A stretch of 8,537 nucleotides of DNA from an uncultured Clostridia bacterium (GCA_937888895.1 CALASV010000368.1:1-8537), one strand, 5' to 3'. Positions 1-6,318 are shown, counted from the first letter of the stretch. Made by a program: numbers and translations. The notes: generated from the letters alone by a model not told the origin.

Positions 1-262
1 TAATAATACGTGGATCAGCAATTAAAAAACCAGAAACATCAGTCCAATTTTCATATAAATCTACATGTGCATTCTTTGCGATGATACTTCCTGATACATC
101 ACTTCCACCTCTAGAAAAAGCTTTAATTGCATTACTTCCATCATTCAACGTTCCATAAAATCCTGGAATAACTGCATTTTCACATTCTGCAAGACGTTCC
201 CCTAATACTTTGTTTGTTTCTTCTGCAAGAAATTCTCCTTTTTCATCGAAAAGAATCACATC
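1..262 (-). other. Aspartokinase fragment inside the chimeric frame
   Basis: Residues about 380-466 of the left-edge frame match the middle of a clostridial-type aspartate kinase, which phosphorylates aspartate at the start of the lysine/threonine/methionine pathway. Visible motifs are AVIPGFYG (409-416), the kinase-fold loop FSRGGSDVSGS (428-438) and YENWTDVSGF (449-458) followed by ADPRII at the window edge. The N-terminal KFGGSS nucleotide-binding motif that an intact gene would have is absent, because the sequence upstream is the ABC fragment. The fragment runs off the left edge, so whether the rest of the kinase (and its ACT domains) follows cannot be seen. Confidence 0.8.
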
Positions 263-1399
263 TGGATTCATTGCCAGCGCACGTACGATTGCGATACGCT
301 GTTTCTGTCCTCCTGATAAAGTAGATGGATAAACATCAGCTTTATCTTCAAGACCGATTCTTCTAAGGAGAGCCATTGCTCTTTCCTTTTCTTCTTTCCT
401 AATCCACTCACCATTTGCATTTTGTTCTACAATACGAATTAAAGGTCTTGTTGGTACTACTATGTTTTGTCGTAATACCATTCCAAATTCTCCATTATTC
501 AAACTAACTAAACAACCTGTTGGATAAGGTGCAACGGAACGAATAAACAAATTCACTAATTCAAAATCAAACTTTGTTCCACTCTCACTCACAATTTCAT
601 CTAATGCTTCATGTACTTTGCGACGCTTTTCTAAATTACCATATACCATACTATCAAAAGCATCACAAATAGAAACTAAACGTACTTGCTTTTTTAATTT
701 ATTTTCTGGCATATGAAACGGATAGCCACTACGGTCTAAACGCTCATGATGATATAAAATAATTTCTTTTGAAACAGAACTTAACCACTCTTGTTGTTCT
801 ACTTCAATATAACCATATACAACATGTCGTTTAATCTCTTTTTGTATATTCTCATTTGCTTCTTCTAAGATAACTTCTTTATAATCTTCTTTTACATTGA
901 TAAATCCAATGTCATGCAATAAAGCTCCTATTGCAATTTCTTTTATTTGTTCTCTCGAATATCCTGCACGAACTGCTATTAAAATAGCTAAAGAAGCTAC
1001 ACTCAACGAATGTTCATATATACTTTGAGAATAATCTCTTACATTAGAAACCGTATAAATAATTTCTCCTTGTAATAACACTTCTTCCATAATATCAATT
1101 GCCATACCAGACAATTGTTCCAATTCTTCTATAGAACAAAAGGAAAACCGACCCAGTGTTTTCTTTAATGCTTCAAAATATTGTTCGCTAATTTTTTCTT
1201 CTGTAATATCTTGTACTTGAATATCTCTAGATATTTCATCTTCTACAAAAACATCTGTAATTTTTAATTCTAAAAGTTTTTGTATATATTCTGGTTTTAA
1301 AATAGTTCCTTCTGAAATTAAAATAATCCCACCAGAACTATAAATATCTTTTGCTAGAATTTCATGTCCTTTAATTTTTCTCGTTTTTATTCTTCTCAT
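1..1399 (-). CDS. HD-GYP-type phosphodiesterase reading into ABC-ATPase and aspartokinase fragments (partial, chimeric)
   Basis: An open frame of 466 codons starts at ATG 1399 and leaves the window without a stop; the codon six before the ATG is TAG, so this is the first possible start. Residues 1-332 are a typical Firmicute HD-GYP protein. They hold an N-terminal segment (about 10-55), the HD domain with H130, H162-D163 (LLHDIG), H192, H217-H218, the GYP signature at 225-227 (RSGYP) and D246 (CDAFDSM), then a C-terminal barrel-like tail (about 278-325, PTRPLIRIVE). By family knowledge it would hydrolyse cyclic-di-GMP in the cytoplasm. The usual Lys after HDIG is Phe here. From about residue 334 the sequence is no longer HD-GYP-like: 340-386 match an amino-acid ABC transporter ATPase and 380-466 match aspartokinase. 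The HD-GYP part is secure. The fusion is probably an artefact or a broken gene. Confidence 0.8.
   Translation of the reverse strand, partial: MRRIKTRKIKGHEILAKDIYSSGGIILISEGTILKPEYIQKLLELKITDVFVEDEISRDIQVQDITEEKISEQYFEALKKTLGRFSFCSIEELEQLSGMAIDIMEEVLLQGEIIYTVSNVRDYSQSIYEHSLSVASLAILIAVRAGYSREQIKEIAIGALLHDIGFINVKEDYKEVILEEANENIQKEIKRHVVYGYIEVEQQEWLSSVSKEIILYHHERLDRSGYPFHMPENKLKKQVRLVSICDAFDSMVYGNLEKRRKVHEALDEIVSESGTKFDFELVNLFIRSVAPYPTGCLVSLNNGEFGMVLRQNIVVPTRPLIRIVEQNANGEWIRKEEKERAMALLRRIGLEDKADVYPSTLSGGQKQRIAIVRALAMNPDVILFDEKGEFLAEETNKVLGERLAECENAVIPGFYGTLNDGSNAIKAFSRGGSDVSGSIIAKNAHVDLYENWTDVSGFLIADPRII
242..400 (-). other. ABC transporter ATPase (GlnQ-like) fragment inside the chimeric frame
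   Basis: Residues about 335-386 of the left-edge frame match the middle of a polar amino-acid ABC transporter ATPase. They include the helical region ending in DKADVYPST, the ABC signature LSGGQ (361-365), KQRIAIVRALAMNP and the Walker B DVILFDE (380-386). The P-T-S-A-L-D continuation that always follows this Walker B is missing, as are the Walker A and Q-loop before it. Codon use differs from the HD-GYP part: ATC for three of four Ile, CTC/CTT/CTG Leu, CAG for both Gln and a GCG Ala, where the neighbouring DNA prefers ATT, TTA and CAA. A fragment this short cannot work as an ATPase. Confidence 0.8.
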
Positions 1400-1478
1400 G
1401 TCCTTGTTACCTGCTTTCTATTTTACCTATACTAATCTTTGTAGGGTGAGTTTTCTCTCCCCCCCTCGCAGATTTTTT

Positions 1479-1484
1479 ATTATA
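1479..1484 (-). promoter_or_regulatory. Possible -10 box for the HD-GYP gene
   Basis: A perfect TATAAT lies on the minus strand about 80 nt upstream of the HD-GYP start, in the 147-nt gap (1400-1546) after the DUF4446 gene. The hexamer 17 nt further upstream is ATTATA, a poor -35, so this is only a candidate. A run of seven G on the minus strand (1459-1465) lies between it and the start codon. The ribosome binding site is weak (AAGG only 1-2 nt from the ATG, AGG about 11 nt away). Confidence 0.25.
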
Positions 1485-1546
1485 TGGGACATTTTATTTC
1501 TTATAATTATTCATATCTTTTACTACCTATATACTTCACGAAATTC

Positions 1547-2047
1547 TCACTCTGCATAAAGAATCTTCTTATTTTTTGCTTCTTCCAATGCCTTTTTTTC
1601 TTCAGAAGAAAGCACTACAAATGCTTCCCCTTTAATAATCTCTTTTACATAAGTATAACAGCCTTCTCTTGTATGCATAGAAGTTAAAATAAAACCACTA
1701 CTTTCATCATCCAAAAGACATAAAGAAAAACTTAATTTCCCCTTCATTTCTTTCAATGAATCATACTTTACAATTCCTATTTTTTGATAAGTATGACTCA
1801 AAGACTGGAAAATCATCTCCACATTTCCAGAAAGTATTCTATTTTGTTCTTTTAGAATATCAAGTTCTTTCCATTTCTTTAAAATACTATGTTCTAGCGA
1901 AACTCCATCAACACCTTGCATAAACGCATTATATTTTTTTGTTAAAATAACCATCTTAGTCAAAATTATAATCGTTATAGATAACAATATTACTGTCATA
2001 ATCGCTAGCACAAATACTGCAATTAAAAGCATCTGTTCTCGATTCAT
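1547..2047 (-). CDS. DUF4446 family membrane-anchored protein
   Basis: A 166-aa protein with one N-terminal hydrophobic segment (about residues 6-33), a polar coiled-coil-like stretch (about 50-85) and a conserved C-terminal domain with GKLSFSLCLLD, SGFILTSMHTREGCYTYVK and a closing EEKKALEEA. These are the hallmarks of DUF4446, a family commonly placed directly after parB in clostridia; its biochemical role is unknown. The start ATG overlaps the parB TGA by 4 nt (ATGA), and a GGAGG ribosome binding site is embedded in the last parB codons, so it is very likely translationally coupled to parB. The context suggests a link to chromosome organisation at the membrane, but that is inference. Confidence 0.88.
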   Translation of the reverse strand: MNREQMLLIAVFVLAIMTVILLSITIIILTKMVILTKKYNAFMQGVDGVSLEHSILKKWKELDILKEQNRILSGNVEMIFQSLSHTYQKIGIVKYDSLKEMKGKLSFSLCLLDDESSGFILTSMHTREGCYTYVKEIIKGEAFVVLSSEEKKALEEAKNKKILYAE

Positions 2048-2937
2048 TTAACCTCCAATAATTCAACAATTCGCTCTAATTCCTCGGTAGAATAATATTC
2101 TATTTCAATTTTTCCACCTCTTTTTGCTTTCTTTTTAATTGCTACTTTTGTTCCTAACGCTTGTTTTAATTTTTCTTCCAAATTTCTATAAATAAAACTA
2201 TCGTCTTTCTCTTGTTGTTTTGTAGAAGTTTCTAATTGTTTTTTATTTTCTTGAATCTTTTTTACTAATTTTTCTGTTTCACGAACACTAAGCTTTTCAT
2301 CAAATACTTTCATTGCTATTTTGAACTGTTCTTCCAAATCAACAATAGAAACTAATGCTCGTCCATGACCTTCACTAATCATTTCATCAACCAACATTTG
2401 TTGTACTCTTTTATCTAACTTTAGTAATCGCATAGAATTAGTAATTGCTGTTCTACTTTTAGAAACTTTTTCAGCTACTTCTTCTTGTTTTAAATTTAAA
2501 TCCTGAATTAATTTTTGATATGCAATCGCTTCTTCTATCGGATTCAAGTCTTCTCGTTGTAAATTTTCAATTAAAGCAATTGTAAAAATTTCATTTTCTG
2601 CAAACTCTCTAACTACTACTGGTACTTTTTTTAATCCAGCGATTCTAGCTGCTCTCCATCTTCTTTCTCCAGCAACTATTTCAAATCGCTTATCTTTTTT
2701 CTGAACAATTAAAGGTTCAATAACACCATACTGCTTAATAGAATCTGCAAGTTCATGTAAACCATCTTCATCAAATCTAGTTCTTGGTTGAAGATGATTT
2801 GGTTCAATATCATTAATAGATACGAATGTTTCACGTGAAACATTCTCTTTTTTCATTTCTTCTTCTATCATATCTAATCCCATATTAGGAATTAAATTAT
2901 CTAATCCTGCTCCAAGACCTCGTTTCTTTACTGCCAT
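2044..2937 (-). CDS. parB: Chromosome-partitioning protein ParB (Spo0J)
   Basis: A 297-aa ParB/Spo0J protein, the CTP-dependent DNA clamp that loads at parS and spreads to build the partition complex and recruit SMC. It has the N-terminal KKRGLGAGLDNLIP (4-17), which in this family contacts ParA, then the ParB/Srx nucleotide-binding fold with GERRWRAARIAGL (90-102) and ENLQREDLNPIEEA (124-137), the helix-turn-helix with EEVAEKVSKSRTAITN (152-167), EGHGRAL (189-195) and a C-terminal dimerisation region. Length is normal for the family. It starts 17 nt after parA with a GGGAG ribosome binding site. Its codons 32-38 (NVSRETF) carry a perfect parS site, as in Bacillus subtilis spo0J. Confidence 0.96.
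   Translation of the reverse strand: MAVKKRGLGAGLDNLIPNMGLDMIEEEMKKENVSRETFVSINDIEPNHLQPRTRFDEDGLHELADSIKQYGVIEPLIVQKKDKRFEIVAGERRWRAARIAGLKKVPVVVREFAENEIFTIALIENLQREDLNPIEEAIAYQKLIQDLNLKQEEVAEKVSKSRTAITNSMRLLKLDKRVQQMLVDEMISEGHGRALVSIVDLEEQFKIAMKVFDEKLSVRETEKLVKKIQENKKQLETSTKQQEKDDSFIYRNLEEKLKQALGTKVAIKKKAKRGGKIEIEYYSTEELERIVELLEVK
2824..2845. promoter_or_regulatory. parS site inside parB
   Basis: The 16-bp sequence TGTTTCACGTGAAACA at 2827-2842 is an exact match to the Firmicute consensus parS and is the centre of a 22-bp perfect palindrome (2824-2845). It lies in the parB coding sequence, about 95 bp after the start codon, and encodes part of the N-terminal linker before the ParB fold. 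ParB dimers bind here and load as a sliding clamp. The site is about 1.1 kb from a second parS at 3932-3947. Confidence 0.95.
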
Positions 2938-2954
2938 GTCAAGACTCCCTTCTC

Positions 2955-3740
2955 TTATAATTCATAATGCCAAATTCTCTCACCATGTTGAATCACTTCA
3001 TCTGCTAACTGACGATATCCTTCTGCTCCTGCAGAACGAGAATCGTACAAATTAATTGGAAGACCATGACTTGGTGCTTCTGCTAAACGTACATTTCTTG
3101 GAATAATACTCTTATATATATTCTGATTTAAGTTTTTCTTCACATTTTCTACCACTTGAAGAGAAAGATTTGTTCTAGCATCATACATTGTAAATACAAT
3201 GCCTTCAATTTCCAAATTTGGATTTAATCTCTTTTTCACTAAATTGATAGTGTACATCAATTGGGACAATCCCTCTAATGCATAATACTCACATTGAATT
3301 GGAACAATCACAGCATTTGCTGTTGTCATTGCATTTACAGTAAGAATATTTAACGAAGGCGGACAATCAATAATAATAAAATCATATTGGTCTTTTACAG
3401 GCTCAATCAAACTTTTTAAAATAAACTCTCGATTTTCTACGTTAATAAGTTCTAATTCTGCTTCTGCAAGTTCTACATTTGATGGAAGAACAAAAAGATT
3501 TTTCATCGAACTTTTCGTTTTACACTGTTCTAATGTACAATTTCCTAACATCATATCATACACTGTTTGCTGTAATTTCTTTTTCTTAACACCAAGACCA
3601 GATGTTGTATTTCCCTGTGGGTCAATATCAATCACTAAAACATCATTCTTTTTTTCAGCAAGACAAGCTGCTAAATTAATTGCAGTTGTCGTTTTACCAA
3701 CTCCACCTTTTTGATTTGCAATAGCAATTATTCTTCCCAT
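2955..3740 (-). CDS. parA: Chromosome-partitioning ATPase ParA (Soj)
   Basis: A 261-aa ParA/Soj ATPase that binds non-specific DNA as an ATP dimer and, stimulated by ParB, drives origin segregation; Soj proteins also control DnaA. The deviant Walker A is KGGVGKTT (11-18) with the signature Lys K11. The A' motif is DIDPQGN (38-44), Walker B is FIIIDCPPSL (120-129), and the C-terminal RNVRLAEAPSHG motif is typical of chromosomal Soj. Length and start fit the family exactly. An AGAAAGGA ribosome binding site precedes the ATG by about 5 nt. parB follows after 17 nt, so the two form an operon with the DUF4446 gene, probably transcribed from the consensus promoter at 3967-3995 through a leader of about 220 nt. 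Confidence 0.97.
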   Translation of the reverse strand: MGRIIAIANQKGGVGKTTTAINLAACLAEKKNDVLVIDIDPQGNTTSGLGVKKKKLQQTVYDMMLGNCTLEQCKTKSSMKNLFVLPSNVELAEAELELINVENREFILKSLIEPVKDQYDFIIIDCPPSLNILTVNAMTTANAVIVPIQCEYYALEGLSQLMYTINLVKKRLNPNLEIEGIVFTMYDARTNLSLQVVENVKKNLNQNIYKSIIPRNVRLAEAPSHGLPINLYDSRSAGAEGYRQLADEVIQHGERIWHYEL

Positions 3741-3816
3741 ACTATTCCTTTCTACTTTACTTCTTAGTAATCTATTAGTCCATCCGATATTCGCAATCCA
3801 CTTTACTACTTACTCA

Positions 3817-3890
3817 TAACCGAATAGCTACTATCGTAGCTTATCCACTACTTAGTGCTACTAGAAGTAGAGACTCTTTTAATTCGGTTA
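3817..3890 (-). other. Cloverleaf-like hairpin cluster in the parAB leader
   Basis: A 9-bp outer inverted repeat (3817-3825 with 3882-3890, TAACCGAAT/ATTCGGTTA) encloses three local hairpins: AGCTAC-4 nt-GTAGCT (3826-3841), CACTA/TAGTG (3846-3857, realistically 4 bp with a 4-nt loop) and CTACT-AGA-AGTAG (3858-3870). Together they could fold as a four-way junction of 74 nt in the transcript leading into parA. There is no T-loop motif (GTTCRANNC), so it is not a tRNA, and I recognise no known riboswitch. It may be an RNA regulatory element or simply a remnant of a repeat. Confidence 0.45.
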
Positions 3891-3925
3891 AAAATTTTTT
3901 ATGGTTTCATGTTTAATCAAAAGAA

Positions 3926-3953
3926 TCTAAATGTTTCACGTGAAACATTTAGA
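3926..3953. promoter_or_regulatory. parS site upstream of parA in a 28-bp palindrome
   Basis: The exact 16-bp parS TGTTTCACGTGAAACA lies at 3932-3947 and is extended by TCTAAA/TTTAGA to a perfect 28-bp palindrome. It sits just downstream of the -10 box of the parAB promoter (3967-3972), roughly at +7 to +35 of the predicted transcript. ParB bound here could hinder its own operon, and the RNA copy would form a 12-bp hairpin with an ACGT loop. On the plus strand the palindrome is followed, after CCC, by six T; on the minus strand by TTCTTTTG. A terminator role in either direction is therefore conceivable but weaker. Confidence 0.95.
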
Positions 3954-3966
3954 CCCTTTTTTATTA

Positions 3967-3995
3967 ATTATAATATATAATTTATCTAGTGTCAA
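3967..3995 (-). promoter_or_regulatory. Consensus sigma-A promoter for parAB
   Basis: On the minus strand TTGACA (3990-3995) and TATAAT (3967-3972) are both perfect and are separated by exactly 17 bp of AT-rich DNA. The -35 box begins 7 nt after the response regulator stop codon, so it serves the parA-parB-DUF4446 group. Transcription should start near 3960, giving a leader of about 220 nt with the parS palindrome and the hairpin cluster. Confidence 0.85.
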
Positions 3996-4002
3996 AAAAC
4001 TT

Positions 4003-4653
4003 TTAATATAATTCTACAATATTATTTTTAATGGCATAAACTGCTGCCTGTGTTCTATCAGACACACCAATTTTCTTAAAAATATTAGAAACATGATTCT
4101 TTACTGTCTTTTCGCTAATAGAAAGTTTATATGCAATCTCTTTGTTAAATAAACCTTCTGCTAATAATTTTAATACTTCAATTTCTCTACGAGTCAATTT
4201 ATCTTCTTCTCTTTGCTCTTTTACTTGAGCTACTTTTTCTCTTAATAATGGCACCATGGAATAGTCTATGTATTCGTTCCCTTCATTTACTGTCATAATC
4301 GCTTGTTTCAAAACAGCAGAATCTGCATCTTTCAAAACATAACCATCTATTCCAATTTCTATTGCTTTCATAAGATATTCTATCTCATTATGAATGGTAA
4401 GAATAATAACCTTTTGATTTTTCCATTGAGAACTTCTTAAAACTTCTAACATTTTTAATCCATCCATCACAGGCATATTAATATCTAAAAGCACTACATC
4501 TGGTTGAACACGTTCAATTACTTGTAAACATTCCTTCCCATTGGCAGCTTCTTCTACAACAATAATATCTCCATCCAGTTCTAATAATTGTTTTAACCCT
4601 TCTCGAATCATGGAATGGTCATCTGCTATTACTATTTTTATCTGCTCACTCAT
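4003..4653 (-). CDS. NarL/FixJ-family response regulator, DegU-like
   Basis: A 216-aa two-component response regulator: a receiver domain (about 4-120) with acidic pocket D11-D12, phospho-acceptor D57 (LLDINMP), T86 and K108, followed by a LuxR-type helix-turn-helix (about 152-214, LTRREIEVLKLLAEG and SEKTVKNHVSNIFKKIGV). When phosphorylated it should dimerise and act as a DNA-binding transcription factor. I chose the ATG at 4653 because a GGAGGA ribosome binding site (4661-4666) lies 7 nt upstream and the family begins at this point; the open frame extends 11 codons further to 4686 without a good site. It overlaps the kinase gene by 8 nt, so the two are cognate partners. The target genes cannot be told from the sequence. 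Confidence 0.93.
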   Translation of the reverse strand: MSEQIKIVIADDHSMIREGLKQLLELDGDIIVVEEAANGKECLQVIERVQPDVVLLDINMPVMDGLKMLEVLRSSQWKNQKVIILTIHNEIEYLMKAIEIGIDGYVLKDADSAVLKQAIMTVNEGNEYIDYSMVPLLREKVAQVKEQREEDKLTRREIEVLKLLAEGLFNKEIAYKLSISEKTVKNHVSNIFKKIGVSDRTQAAVYAIKNNIVELY

Positions 4654-5692
4654 TACTACTTCCTCCAATATATTTCGCTGGTACACTAATATATATTTTT
4701 GTACCCTTTCCTAATATGGAATCTATATCAAATGTACCCTTTAATAACTTTGTTCTTTCTTTCATTGTAGAAAGTCCAAAACCATGTAAACTACTATCTT
4801 GTCGCATTTCTAGTGCCTTTTTTATATCAAACCCTTTGCCATTATCTTCTACACTAAGTTCAATACTCTCCTCTAAATAATGAAGTAAAATAACAGCCTT
4901 TTTCGCTGATGCATGTTGCAATATATTACCAATTGCTTCTTGTACAATACGATATAATGTAACACTCATAATGGAAGGAATCCTTTTTTCTACTCCCTTT
5001 ACACGAAAAACAATATCAACATTCGCACACCTTCCAATATTCAAACAATAAGAATCTATAGTAGCTGCTAATCCAATATTATTTAACGCCATCGGTCTTA
5101 AATTATATATAATTTCTCGCATACCATTAATAATTTCTTTATTCAATTCAATCATTGTCTGAAGTTCTAATTTTACTCGAACAGGGTCTTTATCCATCAT
5201 CTTAATACAATATTCCATTTTATGAACAAGCGTTGTTAATCCCTGTACAGAAGAATCATGTAAATCTCTAGAAATTCTATTTCTATCCATCTCCTGTGTT
5301 TCTAAAATTTTAGCACTAAAATCCATTAGTTCAATTTCTGTATCATTTACCTCTTGTAACTTTTCATGCATAGAAAAAAACATATTTTTCAATCTCTCTA
5401 AACATTGACAAAATGTTTGTTGTTTGTTCAATTCTAACTCTATTTCTTCTAGCTGAACATTCCATGTTTTTTCCAACTGTTTTTTTACGAAAATATCTTC
5501 TTCACTCAAATTAATATTTGTTTCCTGTAATTCTAATTTTAACTTCTCTTTTTGACACTCTAATTCACTTTTTCTAGAAAATAATTTATTTAACTTACTT
5601 AAAGAATGTTCTTGAAATTCCATCAAGAAATCAAACATCTCACTACATTCCATTTCATTACATTCTAATTCGTAAGACTTCTCTTCCTCCAT
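4646..5692 (-). CDS. Cytoplasmic sensor histidine kinase, DegS-like (HisKA_3)
   Basis: A 348-aa kinase without any membrane-spanning segment. Residues 1-125 are charged, Glu/Lys/Leu-rich and coiled-coil-like, as in DegS. The HisKA_3 dimerisation and phosphotransfer helix follows, with phospho-acceptor H145 in ISRDLHDSSVQGL (140-152). The GHKL ATPase domain has an N box QEAIGNILQHA (251-261, N256), G1 DNGKGF (283-288) and G2 HGFGLSTMKER (303-313). It should sense a cytoplasmic signal and phosphorylate the overlapping DegU-like regulator; DegS-type kinases often also dephosphorylate their partner. An AAAGGAGA ribosome binding site precedes the ATG. The signal is unknown. I give no gene symbol because orthology to degS is not proven. 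Confidence 0.92.
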   Translation of the reverse strand: MEEEKSYELECNEMECSEMFDFLMEFQEHSLSKLNKLFSRKSELECQKEKLKLELQETNINLSEEDIFVKKQLEKTWNVQLEEIELELNKQQTFCQCLERLKNMFFSMHEKLQEVNDTEIELMDFSAKILETQEMDRNRISRDLHDSSVQGLTTLVHKMEYCIKMMDKDPVRVKLELQTMIELNKEIINGMREIIYNLRPMALNNIGLAATIDSYCLNIGRCANVDIVFRVKGVEKRIPSIMSVTLYRIVQEAIGNILQHASAKKAVILLHYLEESIELSVEDNGKGFDIKKALEMRQDSSLHGFGLSTMKERTKLLKGTFDIDSILGKGTKIYISVPAKYIGGSSNE

Positions 5693-5746
5693 GTTCTTTC
5701 TCTCCTTTACTTTCAGTAAAATTTTTCAATCAATAAAACCACCTTA

Positions 5747-5775
5747 ATTATAAACAACATTCTCTATTTATGCAA
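5747..5775 (-). promoter_or_regulatory. Candidate promoter for the two-component operon
   Basis: A perfect TATAAT (5747-5752, minus strand) is preceded after exactly 17 bp by TTGCAT (5770-5775), which matches the -35 consensus only in its first three bases. It overlaps the end of the GNAT gene and lies about 55 nt before the kinase start, so it could give the kinase-regulator pair its own transcript. Confidence 0.45.
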
Positions 5776-6249
5776 TCTTTCCTTTGCACTACAATCTAAC
5801 GAACAAGCTTCTATTTTCATCATCAAATGATAAATCCCATCTTCTAAATATTCCTCTTCTAGTTTTATAAATCCAATTCGCTCATAAAATGAAACCGCAT
5901 GTGCTTGAGCACCAACAAAAACTTCCTTCGCTCCCATAGAAAAAGCCTTATCTAATAACATTCGAACAACAAAATCACCATAATGTTTTCCACGGCATTC
6001 TTTTTTTACTGCAATTCTCCCTATTTTGAATCTATCTTCTAAAAAAATAAGCCGTCCTGTAGCAACTGGCACTTCTTCTCCTAATTCATTTATTTCATAA
6101 GCAAGCACAAAAATCGCATCTTTATCCTCTAAATTCTCCGAAGCAGCAACTAAAAACTGTTGCTCCCCACCAAAAACTTCTTTTCGAATGGCAAGACACT
6201 CACTAATATCATGTAAGCCCCCTAATAAATATCTTCCTTGAATATACAT
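5764..6249 (-). CDS. GNAT family N-acetyltransferase (YjcF/ElaA-like)
   Basis: A 161-aa GCN5-related acetyltransferase using acetyl-CoA. Motif A reads GRIAVKKECRGKHYGD (77-92), matching the Q/R-x-x-G-x-G/A loop as RGKHYG, with His where many members have Gly. Motif B is GAQAHAVSFYERIGF (113-127), followed by EEYLEDGIYHLMMKI. This AQ-hA-FYE-GF pattern with the trailing E-DGI-H-M is typical of the YjcF/ElaA group; the substrate is unknown. The open frame allows a start at 6300, but I prefer the ATG at 6249. It has a strong AAAGGAG site about 8 nt upstream, while the 6300 ATG has only a badly spaced AAAGAG and adds 17 residues that do not look like part of the fold. The Cys/Lys-rich tail (148-161) lies outside the domain. 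Confidence 0.88.
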   Translation of the reverse strand: MYIQGRYLLGGLHDISECLAIRKEVFGGEQQFLVAASENLEDKDAIFVLAYEINELGEEVPVATGRLIFLEDRFKIGRIAVKKECRGKHYGDFVVRMLLDKAFSMGAKEVFVGAQAHAVSFYERIGFIKLEEEYLEDGIYHLMMKIEACSLDCSAKERLHK

Positions 6250-6256
6250 CACAACA

Positions 6257-6263
6257 CTCCTTT
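6257..6263 (-). promoter_or_regulatory. Ribosome binding site deciding the GNAT start
   Basis: AAAGGAG on the minus strand ends 7 nt before the ATG at 6249. This fixes the start there rather than at 6300, which lacks a properly spaced site. Confidence 0.75.
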
Positions 6264-6318
6264 GTTCTTCTTTATATAACATTTCGGCATAAAATAACAT
6301 ACTCTTTACATTTCAAAT

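Noticed and set aside
1484..1687. Plus-strand open frame of 67 codons
   Set aside because: It overlaps the 3' part of the DUF4446 gene on the other strand, has a low-complexity Phe/Leu/Cys-rich product and no ribosome binding site; a shadow frame.
3817..3890. tRNA gene because of the 74-nt cloverleaf
   Set aside because: The 9-bp outer stem, tiny loops and absence of D-loop GG and T-loop GTTCRANNC motifs do not fit a tRNA on either strand.
4654..4686. Upstream start of the response regulator at 4686
   Set aside because: GGAGGA at 4661-4666 is correctly spaced for the ATG at 4653, and receiver domains of this family begin there; the earlier start would overlap the kinase gene by 41 nt.
6250..6300. 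Upstream start of the GNAT gene at 6300
   Set aside because: It has no well-placed ribosome binding site, while AAAGGAG stands correctly before the ATG at 6249, where the acetyltransferase fold begins.
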